From the NCBI GenBank assembly GCA_031555735.1, contig JAVBUE010000033.1, positions 1 to 64,000 of the forward strand: DNA of 64,000 nt, in the 5' to 3' direction. Below the pieces are notes generated by a model that saw only the letters and a program-made list of their open reading frames with translations, was not told where the DNA came from and did no database searches. Below, piece by piece: positions 21,765 through 30,265 of the stretch; within the stretch, counting starts at the first letter, position 1; each line of letters begins with the position of its first letter. The translations under genes were made by a program, and so were the position numbers. Source of the DNA: JAJDIA01 sp031555735. Its GTDB lineage: Bacteria; Bacteroidota; Bacteroidia; Bacteroidales; Tannerellaceae.

Positions 21765-23243
21765 CTATTCCTTATCTTCTTCCTCCGGAACATATTCGTA
21801 GGCGCCGATGGAAGGGCCGTCCGGACTGGTGATCCGGTTCACGCCATACCGGTCGATCGGGTACGCGGCGGCGATCGCAGGATCAGCCATGCCTACGCCG
21901 ATGGTCGTTGCCGAATCCGGACGGAAGTCATACATATATTTATTGTCCTTTCCTCCCAGTTTGCGGTACGAGGGGCTTTTCTTGACGAAGATGACGGCGG
22001 AGTAAGACGGGCTGTCCGTTTCTTTCATTTTCAGCACGCAATGGTTGAAGAGGTAGGTGGCGCCTGAACCCGGCTCGTCAAGGTAAAATTCGCCGAACAT
22101 ATTCCGGTTTTCCGTTGCCCCATGATTGCCGTCGATGATGCAATTGTCGAACCGTACGTTCAATGTCCCGTGCTGTCCGTCGGGCAGTGTGCTGGTCAGC
22201 AATAGGGTATAGGTGGAGTCGTTCCGGCTCCTGAATGTCATATAGTTTGCCAGCGTGCATTGCGTGAACCGGTAGTCGCCACCCCGGAGCGATACCAGGT
22301 CGTACGTGGCATTGCTGAATTCCGTATTAGCGATATCCATCCGGCAGTTGGCCGCGCTGAACCCGGTGCCGTCCATATTGGTGATCTGCGAATTGGTGAG
22401 TGTCAGCTTCACTTGTGCCGGATCCGCCTGATGGAAGGTAAGCCCGCTGCCGGCATTGCGTACGATCACATGATCGAAGGCGTTGTTGTAGCTGCCGGCG
22501 GTGAAGGTGATTCCTCCCCACTGGGCGGGGGTACGGTCGTAAGGCAGCACATCGTCGATGATATCATCCAATCTGTCACCCCGGAACACAATAGGCGCAT
22601 CCAGTGTGCCCGGTGCGATCAGCGTGCCGTGTACGACGAGGTGCGCCTGGTTGTGGAAATAAAAGGCTGCTCCTTTTTCCAGGGTGAGGGTGATCCCTTT
22701 GTCGATCACCAGGCTGTCGTAGATCAGGTACGGACGGTCGGCAGGCAGGAAGCTGTCTGTCGTGAACGTGTATCCTCCTTTATATAGATGTACATCCTGC
22801 CCATAGGCTTCCAGTAACACAGACTGTTGCCTGCCGTTCACCTGAAATAAGACGGAGTCTTGTATCAGCAGCGGTTGGTTACTGTCTTTGGGATCGACGG
22901 TCACCTCCACGAATACATACATACTGTCTTTCGCCAGGATGCCGATATTATTGAATGCCGTGCCTTTCCGCCCGTCCACGTTGATGCGGAATCCCGAGCG
23001 GCCGTTGCTTGCCAGCCGTATCTGTTCCATATTCAGCGGTTCCTTGTTCCGGTTGTAAATCATAAACTGCCGGGTGGCGGAACCTACGGTGGTGAACAGC
23101 GTGTCGAAGGTAAGGGTGTCGGCGGAAAAGCTCAGCCGGTAGTCCGGGTTGGACGCATAATCGTCGTCCATATCATTGCATGCCGGGAAAGCGATGGATA
23201 AGACGGTAAAGAGAAGGAAAAGAAAACGGGTGATCCGGTTCAT
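21765..23243 (-). CDS. Beta-helix repeat lipoprotein
   Basis: A 492-residue exported protein. An N-terminal lipoprotein signal (MNRITRFLFLLFTVLSIAFPAC) places the lipid-modified Cys at residue 22. Residues about 30-160 look like immunoglobulin-like beta-sandwich sequence; the middle and C-terminal parts show parallel beta-helix features (right-handed beta-helix region with VIVRNAGSGLTFH, short strands with Asn and Gly turns). It starts the operon with the phosphatase-fold gene downstream. No function can be assigned; a cell-surface carbohydrate-related role is possible but not shown. Confidence 0.8.
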   Translation of the reverse strand: MNRITRFLFLLFTVLSIAFPACNDMDDDYASNPDYRLSFSADTLTFDTLFTTVGSATRQFMIYNRNKEPLNMEQIRLASNGRSGFRINVDGRKGTAFNNIGILAKDSMYVFVEVTVDPKDSNQPLLIQDSVLFQVNGRQQSVLLEAYGQDVHLYKGGYTFTTDSFLPADRPYLIYDSLVIDKGITLTLEKGAAFYFHNQAHLVVHGTLIAPGTLDAPIVFRGDRLDDIIDDVLPYDRTPAQWGGITFTAGSYNNAFDHVIVRNAGSGLTFHQADPAQVKLTLTNSQITNMDGTGFSAANCRMDIANTEFSNATYDLVSLRGGDYRFTQCTLANYMTFRSRNDSTYTLLLTSTLPDGQHGTLNVRFDNCIIDGNHGATENRNMFGEFYLDEPGSGATYLFNHCVLKMKETDSPSYSAVIFVKKSPSYRKLGGKDNKYMYDFRPDSATTIGVGMADPAIAAAYPIDRYGVNRITSPDGPSIGAYEYVPEEEDKE

Positions 23244-23253
23244 CGATTGTACT

Positions 23254-23290
23254 AAAAAAAGAGGAAAAGCCTTTGGTGGCTAATCCTCTT
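23254..23290 (-). terminator. Rho-independent terminator of pepD
   Basis: Read on the minus strand, a 7-bp stem (23259-23265 with 23284-23290), a 2x2 internal loop and a 4-bp inner stem close a 6-nt loop, followed by a T run (complement of the seven A at 23254-23260). It begins 24 bp after the pepD stop. Confidence 0.8.
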
Positions 23291-23313
23291 CTTATAACGT
23301 ATGCCTGTGCGAT

Positions 23314-24771
23314 TTATTTTGCAGGAATATGCTTTAACAGGTCGAGCAGGTGTTTCCACCACAGATCGACGGTGCTGATCTCTATCTTTTCACCGGGCGA
23401 ATGCACGTCGCGGAGCGTGGGGCCGAAGGAGATCATGTCCAGTTGCGGATATTTCTCCAGGAACAGCCCACATTCCAGTCCGGCGTGGATCGCCATGATT
23501 TTCGGCTCTTTGCCGAAGAGGCGTACATACGACTCCTTCGCCGTCTGCAGGATGGTTGAATGGGGGTTCGGCGCCCATCCGGGATAACCGTCGCCATGTG
23601 TCACATGGGCGCCGGCAAGGAGGAACACGGAGGCGACGGAATTGGCTACCGCCCGCTTCTTCGATTCCACCGAGCTGCGCTGGCTGGTTCCTACAACGAT
23701 CGTCTGTTCTTCTTTCATCTTGACAGATGCCAGGTTGGTGGATGTCTCAACCAATCCTTCGATATCCTGGCTCATGGCTCTGACACCGTGCGGGCAGGCG
23801 TGCAGGGCATAGATCAGTTTTTCCGTGGTGGTCTGGTCGATCCGGAACTGCGGGCGATCGACAGACTGCATGACGATTTTCACGTTCGGATCCACATGTT
23901 TCAATTCGTTTTCGATATCGGCGGTGAAATTGTTCAGCAAGACGCGTACCGATTCCTTGTCGGCCGGGTGGATACCGATCACGGCATAGGCTTCACGGGC
24001 AATGGCGTTGCGGAGGTTACCGCCGTCGATCTCACTGAGTACGAAGCCATGTTTTTTCTTCAGCAGGTAGAGGAAACGGACAAGGATCTTGTTGGCGTTG
24101 CCCAGTCCTTTATGTATTTCTCCTCCGGAGTGGCCGCCGTTCAGTCCTCTGATGTCGATGCGGAAGTAAGTCAGCTCTTCGGATGTGGGCACCAGCTCGT
24201 AGCAGAATACAGCCTGGGTGTCCATGCCGCCGGCGCAGCCGATAAACAGTTCGCCTTCGTCTTCGCTGTCGAGGTTCAGCAGGATAGAGCCGGTCAGGAA
24301 TCCGGCCTGCAACTCTTTCGCTCCCGTCAGCCCCGTTTCTTCATCCACGGTGAATAGGCATTCGATGGGGCCGTGCTCGATCGTATCCGATGCGAGGAGA
24401 GCCAGCTCGGCAGCCATGCCGATGCCGTTGTCGGCACCCAGCGTGGTTCCGTCGGCTTTCAACCAGTTGCCGTCAACAATCGTGCGGATCGGGTCGTTCT
24501 CGAAGTCGAACACTTTGTCGCGGTTCTTCTCGCACACCATGTCCATGTGTGATTGAAGGACTACCGTCGGCAGGTGTCCATAGCCTGGGGTTGCCGGTTT
24601 CGACATCAGGATGTTGCCGGCTTTGTCTTTCTTTATCAATACGTTGTAACGGGAAGCAAACGATTCCAGGTAGTGGATAATTTTCGCCTCTTTCTTGGAA
24701 GGGCGGGGCACTTGTGTAATTTCGTGGAAGAACTTCCACACCATTTCTGGTTTTAATTGTTCTATTTGCAT
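23314..24771 (-). CDS. pepD: Aminoacyl-histidine dipeptidase (PepD, M20 family)
   Basis: Cytoplasmic zinc dipeptidase, 485 residues, the usual PepD length. The metal-binding chain of family M20 is visible: His in QSHMDMV (about 73), the bridging Asp in LGADNGIG (about 113), the Glu pair in TVDEETGLTGA (about 143), and a C-terminal His. The family cleaves Xaa-His dipeptides such as carnosine. The start MQIEQLKPE gives the full N-terminus. It is a single-gene unit ended by the terminator at 23254-23290 and read away from a divergent promoter region at 24890-24911. Confidence 0.94.
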   Translation of the reverse strand: MQIEQLKPEMVWKFFHEITQVPRPSKKEAKIIHYLESFASRYNVLIKKDKAGNILMSKPATPGYGHLPTVVLQSHMDMVCEKNRDKVFDFENDPIRTIVDGNWLKADGTTLGADNGIGMAAELALLASDTIEHGPIECLFTVDEETGLTGAKELQAGFLTGSILLNLDSEDEGELFIGCAGGMDTQAVFCYELVPTSEELTYFRIDIRGLNGGHSGGEIHKGLGNANKILVRFLYLLKKKHGFVLSEIDGGNLRNAIAREAYAVIGIHPADKESVRVLLNNFTADIENELKHVDPNVKIVMQSVDRPQFRIDQTTTEKLIYALHACPHGVRAMSQDIEGLVETSTNLASVKMKEEQTIVVGTSQRSSVESKKRAVANSVASVFLLAGAHVTHGDGYPGWAPNPHSTILQTAKESYVRLFGKEPKIMAIHAGLECGLFLEKYPQLDMISFGPTLRDVHSPGEKIEISTVDLWWKHLLDLLKHIPAK

Positions 24772-24889
24772 GTTCTTATTCGGGGTTAAAAATGTTGTTC
24801 ATACGTTAAATGCCAGCTTGCCGAAAGCATCAATCTGAAAAAAAGTAGAATAAAATTCCGAAAAGCTATTATAGCATTACTTAAACTCT

Positions 24890-24911
24890 TATATTTGCGT
24901 CCACAAATATA
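24890..24911. promoter_or_regulatory. Divergent overlapping -7 boxes
   Basis: TATATTTG at 24890-24897 is a -7 box for the plus-strand gene at 24918, and CAAATATA at 24904-24911 is its exact reverse complement and a -7 box for the minus strand, toward pepD at 24771. The two form a perfect 8-bp inverted repeat around six bases. Neither has a clear -33 box. The plus-strand start would leave a very short leader. Confidence 0.5.
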
Positions 24912-24917
24912 AAGAAA

Positions 24918-25139
24918 ATGCTTACAACGTACTTATTTACAGTCATAATTCTTGTTATTTGCATGCTACTCCTTTCCGTGAAAGTGATCCTGAAAAAGGG
25001 CGGGGCGTTCCCCAACACCCATGTGGGAGGAAATAAGGCATTAACAGATAAGGGGATACGTTGTTCGAAATCACAACACCGGGAAGCCGTAAACCATCGG
25101 AATCTGGCAGACCGTTTGAAGGAGGAATCAGATAATTAA
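24918..25139 (+). CDS. Small Bacteroidota membrane protein
   Basis: A 73-residue protein with one N-terminal membrane segment (about residues 3-22) and a short soluble tail with the pattern KKGGAFPNTHVGGNKALTDKGI then Cys and SQHREA. I recall similar small proteins as conserved in Bacteroidota, but they have no known role that I can name; a distant resemblance to NqrM-like maturation proteins exists, without its full cysteine set. It lies 23 bp before the OmpH-like gene and is likely co-transcribed with it. Confidence 0.75.
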   Translation: MLTTYLFTVIILVICMLLLSVKVILKKGGAFPNTHVGGNKALTDKGIRCSKSQHREAVNHRNLADRLKEESDN

Positions 25140-25162
25140 TACAAAAGACTAATAGACAATTT

Positions 25163-25771
25163 ATGAAGAACGTTAACTACATTGTGAATGGTGTATTGGC
25201 AGTTGCCGTGGTGATACTGTTTTTTCTGCATTTTTCAGACCAGAAAGAATCCGGCGAACCGGTCGCTTTTACGTCGGCCGATGGCGGTGTTGAAGGCAGT
25301 ATGCCAATTGCTTATATCAATTTAGATTCTTTGATCCAGAACTACAATTTTGCCAAAGATCTGTTGGAAATACAGGTGAAGAAACAGGAAAACGCCCGTG
25401 CCAATATCAACCAGCAGATGCGTAACCTGCAGAAAGAAGCGGAAGATTTCCAGCATAAACTGGAAAACAACGCGTTCCTGACCAGGGAAAGGGCCGAACA
25501 GGAGCAGCAACGATTGATGCGGAAACGGGAGGAGTTACAGGAATTGGATAATCGCACCGTCAACGACCTCATGCTCGAACAACAAAAGAATAACGAACAT
25601 CTGCGTGATACCGTGGTGTCCCAACTGAAAGAATTCAACAAGGATAAAGGCTATCAGGTGATTCTGAGCAACTCCGGCGGAGATAACGTCCTGTGGGCAG
25701 ACAAATCGTACGATATCTCTTCCGAATTCATCAAATACCTGAATAAGAAATACTCCGCTCCGGCGAAATAA
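25163..25771 (+). CDS. OmpH/Skp-family periplasmic protein
   Basis: A 202-residue chaperone-like protein of the OmpH/Skp family, which holds unfolded outer-membrane proteins in the periplasm. An N-terminal hydrophobic segment (about 7-24) is a signal or anchor. Residues about 45-60 (IAYINLDSLIQNYNFAKDL) form the start of the domain, then a long Lys/Glu/Gln-rich coiled coil (about 65-150) and a C-terminal return (GYQVILSNSGGDNVLWAD), the Skp hairpin layout. It ends at the shared terminator at 25828-25859. Confidence 0.88.
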   Translation: MKNVNYIVNGVLAVAVVILFFLHFSDQKESGEPVAFTSADGGVEGSMPIAYINLDSLIQNYNFAKDLLEIQVKKQENARANINQQMRNLQKEAEDFQHKLENNAFLTRERAEQEQQRLMRKREELQELDNRTVNDLMLEQQKNNEHLRDTVVSQLKEFNKDKGYQVILSNSGGDNVLWADKSYDISSEFIKYLNKKYSAPAK

Positions 25772-25827
25772 AAAGACTGTCCGGCAACGGACGAAGTGTG
25801 TGACATGAAATAGACTTTAAGTCTGAC

Positions 25828-25859
25828 AAAAGAGGCTGTCCAAACGGGCAGCCTCTTTT
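25828..25859. terminator. Bidirectional terminator
   Basis: A 14-bp stem with one G-U pair (25828-25841 with 25846-25859) closes an AAAC loop. It starts with four A and ends with four T, so it can stop both the OmpH-like transcript from the left and the carboxyltransferase transcript from the right. Confidence 0.85.
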
Positions 25860-25880
25860 AATTTTGATGGATGCGGACGC

Positions 25881-27662
25881 TTATTCCACGAAAGCCAGGA
25901 TCTCCCCTTTTTCGGCAAACGCACCCTGCCGTGCATAGGTTGTCAGAATCTTCCCGCTGAAGAGGGTCTTCACCGGTTCCATACCATAGTTCGCCTGGAT
26001 AAAACAGAGCGTGTCTCCTTCCTTCACGCGGGTGCCTTCCACCGGTGCCTGCGATTGGCCGACGACATCATATTGCCAGAGTACCTGTCCTTTGACCGGC
26101 GCCTGTACCGGTTGGGCGTAGGGATGTTTCAGCTTGATCTGCCGTACATCGATACGCGGCATTTCCACTACCGGGCGTGTGACGATAATGGGCGCCCCTG
26201 CTTTCTCGCGTGCCTGTTCGAGCTCCTGGTTGAACCGTTCTTTGGCGATGCCTGATTTGAAATCGCGGTATTGCCGGTCGTGCATGGCAAATTCGAATAA
26301 CTCTTCATCGTCGGCGCCGGTCTCCCAGTTATTGACCTCCATCTCGGCGCGATATGTTTCCAGTTGGTCGGGGAAGGCGGCCTGTGGATCACCGGTATAG
26401 AATTCCAGTCCCTTTTCAGCCGCCAGTCCGATCAGCTCGGGCGCCAACGGGCCGGGAAGCCTGCCGGTCTTTCCGAGGATCATGTTCCAACTGTCTTTAT
26501 CAATGGTAGAGAAGCGGGGTTCGCCTTTTGCCATGGAGAGGATATTCATCAGGGCGATGTTCTTTACATACTGGCTGAACGGGGTGACCAACGGAGGATA
26601 GCCTAACTTTGGCCATACGTATTCCACTTCCTGGAACAGTTGTACCACCAGGTCGTTGAATGCCACTTCCGGTTTGTCCTGGTTACGGAGTGCCATGTTG
26701 ATTGCATTGTGCATCCCTTTCAGGTCGGCCATCATGGAGCCCATCATGCCGCCGGGAAGTCCGCAGCCGACCAGCAACGAGGTCATGACCTTATTCCCCG
26801 GATCAATGAAGTATCCCAGGAAATCATCCATGAACGACTGCGTCAGCCGCCGCGCCTCCATATACGCGTTCATATTGATATCGGCAACGGTAAATCCGGC
26901 GTCTTTCAACATGGCCTGGATGGTGATCACATCCGGGTGGACCATCCCCCAGGAGAGGGGTTCCATGGCTACGTCGATGATATCGACTCCGTTTTTCGCC
27001 ACCTCCAGCATGGAAGCCACCGAGAATCCGGGACCACTATGGCCGTGGTACTGGATGGTGATACCGGGAGCCGCTTCCTTGATCCCCCTGACGATCTGTC
27101 CCAGGCTGTGCGGCCGACCGATACCGGCCATGTCTTTCAGGCATATTTCCTGTGCACCGGCGGCGATGAGTTCTTCCGCCATGCGCACGTAGTAGGCTAC
27201 CGTATGGATCGGCGAATGGGTGATACAAAGGGACGCCTGCGGAATCATCCCGCCTTCGCGCGCATAGTGGATCGAGGGGATGATATTGCGGGTGTCGTTC
27301 AATCCGCAGAAGATACGGGTGATGTCCACGCCTTGCGCATGTTTCACTTTGTACATGAGTTTGCGCACATCGGCCGGAACGGGAAACATACGTAGCCCGT
27401 TCAATCCGCGGTCGAGCATATGTGTCTGGATACCTGCCTCGTTGAAAGGCTTTGTAAATGCGCGTACGGCCGCATTCGGGTTTTCACCGTACAGGAGGTT
27501 TACCTGCTCGAAGGCTCCTCCGTTGGTTTCCACCCGCGCGAAGCATCCCATGTCGAGAATAACCGGGGCGATTTGTTTTAACTGGTCCACTCGTGGCTGG
27601 TATTTGCCTGATGACTGCCACATGTCACGATACACTAAGCTGAGTTTTATTTCCCGTGCCAT
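25881..27662 (-). CDS. Carboxyltransferase of the oxaloacetate decarboxylase alpha / pyruvate carboxylase B family, without the biotin lysine
   Basis: A 593-residue cytoplasmic protein. Residues about 1-300 are the TIM-barrel carboxyltransferase domain with the metal ligands Asp in YRDMWQS, the lysine in CLKDMAG (carbamylated in characterised enzymes) and His-X-His in YHGHSGPG; residues about 310-510 are the PYC/OADA conserved domain; residues about 520-593 are a biotinyl-domain fold. Where carrier domains have EAMKME, this protein reads QANYGME (556-562): no lysine is present, so it cannot be biotinylated there. It may use a separate carrier protein or have another job. It stands alone between terminators and no decarboxylase beta or gamma subunit is near. 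Confidence 0.85.
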   Translation of the reverse strand: MAREIKLSLVYRDMWQSSGKYQPRVDQLKQIAPVILDMGCFARVETNGGAFEQVNLLYGENPNAAVRAFTKPFNEAGIQTHMLDRGLNGLRMFPVPADVRKLMYKVKHAQGVDITRIFCGLNDTRNIIPSIHYAREGGMIPQASLCITHSPIHTVAYYVRMAEELIAAGAQEICLKDMAGIGRPHSLGQIVRGIKEAAPGITIQYHGHSGPGFSVASMLEVAKNGVDIIDVAMEPLSWGMVHPDVITIQAMLKDAGFTVADINMNAYMEARRLTQSFMDDFLGYFIDPGNKVMTSLLVGCGLPGGMMGSMMADLKGMHNAINMALRNQDKPEVAFNDLVVQLFQEVEYVWPKLGYPPLVTPFSQYVKNIALMNILSMAKGEPRFSTIDKDSWNMILGKTGRLPGPLAPELIGLAAEKGLEFYTGDPQAAFPDQLETYRAEMEVNNWETGADDEELFEFAMHDRQYRDFKSGIAKERFNQELEQAREKAGAPIIVTRPVVEMPRIDVRQIKLKHPYAQPVQAPVKGQVLWQYDVVGQSQAPVEGTRVKEGDTLCFIQANYGMEPVKTLFSGKILTTYARQGAFAEKGEILAFVE

Positions 27663-28046
27663 AGTAAATTATTTATAGTGTGAAGATCTTGCTTATAAAA
27701 CTAAAACGGATCAAATGATTACATTGAGAAATACACGAAACGTTGCTTACAAAGTTAGGTGTTATTTCGATACACCGGCGGGGAAAAGGAGGAATTAATT
27801 GCATCACCGGGGTACGGCAGGCCGGTTTTCCGGTTATACAGCATCGGTTCTGACACGGGATCAGTTTCATGGAAAACATGGCGTGACAGATATTTTGAAA
27901 AAAAACATATGGGAGGTGAAGGAATTACCATTAGAACCTGTAATTCGTTCATCCGGATCGCGGTTGAACAGCATCCTCCGGGAAAAAATGTATCTTTGCC
28001 CCGTTGTGATGCATGTAGCAATTTTTAAACTATACATTTAATTCTT
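27663..28046. other. 384-bp divergent intergenic region
   Basis: Lies between the carboxyltransferase gene (minus) and the BSP metallopeptidase gene (plus). It holds a minus-strand -7 box (CAAAGTTA at 27750-27757, reading TAACTTTG) and a plus-strand -7 box (TATCTTTG at 27991-27998). Neither has an obvious -33 box. I see no gene in the remainder. Confidence 0.5.
27991..27998 (+). promoter_or_regulatory. -7 box of the BSP metallopeptidase gene
   Basis: TATCTTTG matches TAnnTTTG and lies 48 bp before the ATG at 28047. Confidence 0.5.
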
Positions 28047-28823
28047 ATGAGAGCATTCTTATTCTCAGTTTCTTTCCTGTTCACCGTGTTATCGGCAGGT
28101 GCTCAGAAGTGGTCGGATTCCAAATGGGATTCGTTCGAATTTCCGGAAGTGAATTTTACAGACAAAGCGGAAGGCACGGAAGGGTCGGCCATTTATCACC
28201 GGATTATTCCCGATCCGGTAGGTTTCATCCAGCAACATGCCCTGTGGGTGGTGCAGACACTGTATTGGTCGCCGGCCGATTCGATCCCCGCCATTAAACG
28301 GATCAATTACCGGTTGGAAGACCGCGACGGTATCTCCGCTAAAGGAGGAGGCGTGCCCGCTATCTCCATCTTCTATAGCTCGCAATGGGTAGAAAAGTCT
28401 GAAAAGAACCAGGGCGACGATAAGGTAATGTATGAAACCCGCGGCGTATTATACCATGAGCTGACCCACGGTTTCCAACTGGAACCCCAGGGTATCGGCG
28501 GGTATAAACAAGGGACGGAGTTCTGGGCTTTTATCGAAGGAATGGCGGATGCCGTCCGTTTCCATAACGGCTATTTCCCGGTGACCAACCGGAAGCCCGG
28601 CGGTAATTGGATGGATGGCTACCAGACCACCGGTTTCTTCCTGCAGTGGCTGACGGGAAAAGACCCGGACTTCCTGCGTAAGTTCAACCGTACCACCCTG
28701 GAGATCATTCCCTGGAGTTTTGATAAAGCGATGAAGCATGTGCTGAACAGCGGGATCGCCGAATTGTGGGAAGAGTACCAGCAGTTCCTCGCCAGCGAGA
28801 GTACGGCCAAAGGTGTCCGCTGA
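28047..28823 (+). CDS. Secreted basic secretory protein (BSP) family metallopeptidase
   Basis: A 258-residue exported protein of the plant-type basic secretory protein family. The signal peptide MRAFLFSVSFLFTVLSAGAQ is followed by the BSP domain. The zinc-binding HELTH lies at residues 137-141, inside YHELTHGFQ, followed by a typical TEFWAFIEGMADAVRF segment that should carry the third ligand. These proteins are predicted zinc proteases; their targets in bacteria are unknown. The stop codon directly abuts the stop of nuoN on the other strand. Confidence 0.9.
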   Translation: MRAFLFSVSFLFTVLSAGAQKWSDSKWDSFEFPEVNFTDKAEGTEGSAIYHRIIPDPVGFIQQHALWVVQTLYWSPADSIPAIKRINYRLEDRDGISAKGGGVPAISIFYSSQWVEKSEKNQGDDKVMYETRGVLYHELTHGFQLEPQGIGGYKQGTEFWAFIEGMADAVRFHNGYFPVTNRKPGGNWMDGYQTTGFFLQWLTGKDPDFLRKFNRTTLEIIPWSFDKAMKHVLNSGIAELWEEYQQFLASESTAKGVR

Positions 28824-30251
28824 TCAGCTTATTCCCGTACTGATCCCGTCCACATAGTCATAAATAAACCCGAACAGGCCGATCAACAGGATGGCAGCCG
28901 TACATAAGGCGATGCTGAGCCTGTTGTATCGGTCTGTTTGTATGCAACCCACCGGATGCGCTTCCGCCGGATGGATAAACATCGTCTTCACGATCAGCAG
29001 GTAGTAATACAGCGATACCACCGTATTGGCCAGCGCGATGAATACCAGCACATAATCTCCCTTCGCCGCGGCCGCGGCAAAGATGAAGAACTTACTGAAG
29101 AACCCGGCAAAGGGCGGAATACCCGCCAGTGAGAACACCGCCAGCATCATCACAAACGCCAACCGGGGATTGGATTGGAAGAAACCGTTATACCCGGCAA
29201 TGTCCGTCCGTCCGGATTGGTTTTCCACGGAAGCGATCACACCGAACGCTGCCAGGTTCGAGAAGAGATACACCAGGACATAGAATACGGTAGCCGCCAT
29301 TCCCTGCGCCGTTCCACAGATGATGCCCAGCAGGAGGTAACCCGCCTGGGAAACGGACGAGAAAGCAAAGAAACGTTTGATGTTCCGCTGCCGGATGGCA
29401 AAGAGATTACCTACTACGATCGTCGCGACCGTCAGCCACCAGAGCAGCGTATGCCATACGGCTTCCAGCCCGCTGAATACATGGTACAAGGTGAAGATGA
29501 GCACAAATCCGGCCGCGGCTTTGGACACGACGGAGAGGTAGGCGGTCACACCCGTCGGCGCCCCTTCATACACATCAGCCGTCCAGAGGTGGAAAGGAAC
29601 CAGCGATAGCTTGAAGCCCAGGCCGGCAAAAAAGAAGACAAAGCCGATTACCGTCACGGCATTGACCGGCATGGTCTCCATCCCGTCGAAATACATCGTG
29701 CCCATGGCGCCGTAGAGATAGGAGAGCCCGAACATCATGACACCCGAAGAAAGCGCCGATATGAGGATAAATTTAGCGCCGGCCTCGGCGGATTCCTGTT
29801 TGTATTTGTTGAAAGCCGCCAGACAAGCCACTGGGAGGGAAGCCAGCTCGATCGCCAGGTACAGCATCAGGAAATTGTTGGCGGATACCATCAGGTACGC
29901 GCCCAGCAAGGTCGCCATGATGATGACGTAAAACTCCCCTTCCCGGATACGCACAGCCTGGCTGGATCGCAGCCATTCGCCCGACTGCATCAGGATGAAC
30001 AGTGTCGCTACGTTGAGGATGTTCTTCATCAAAACGGTCATATCCGTGGATACATACATCCCGCCGAACGCTTCACCGGTGGCAGGCAGGAAGAAGCCAT
30101 GGATGGTATGGAGGGCGAAGAGGATGCATGCGGTGAGGCGGAACCACCGTTTCGAACGGTCGCTGCCCATCATGTCATAGATCAGCAGGAACATGAATAC
30201 GGCCATGAGTCCGCCTTCCTGATTGAGCTTGAAGAAATTATGTATATCCAT
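28824..30251 (-). CDS. nuoN: NADH-quinone oxidoreductase subunit N
   Basis: Antiporter-like membrane subunit of respiratory complex I, 475 residues with about 14 membrane segments. The proton-channel block with the conserved lysine is visible (FKLSLVPFHLWTADVYEGAP, near 230). It is the last gene of the nuo operon, 14 bp after nuoM. Confidence 0.97.
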   Translation of the reverse strand: MDIHNFFKLNQEGGLMAVFMFLLIYDMMGSDRSKRWFRLTACILFALHTIHGFFLPATGEAFGGMYVSTDMTVLMKNILNVATLFILMQSGEWLRSSQAVRIREGEFYVIIMATLLGAYLMVSANNFLMLYLAIELASLPVACLAAFNKYKQESAEAGAKFILISALSSGVMMFGLSYLYGAMGTMYFDGMETMPVNAVTVIGFVFFFAGLGFKLSLVPFHLWTADVYEGAPTGVTAYLSVVSKAAAGFVLIFTLYHVFSGLEAVWHTLLWWLTVATIVVGNLFAIRQRNIKRFFAFSSVSQAGYLLLGIICGTAQGMAATVFYVLVYLFSNLAAFGVIASVENQSGRTDIAGYNGFFQSNPRLAFVMMLAVFSLAGIPPFAGFFSKFFIFAAAAAKGDYVLVFIALANTVVSLYYYLLIVKTMFIHPAEAHPVGCIQTDRYNRLSIALCTAAILLIGLFGFIYDYVDGISTGIS

Positions 30252-30265
30252 TGGATTGTACGGTT

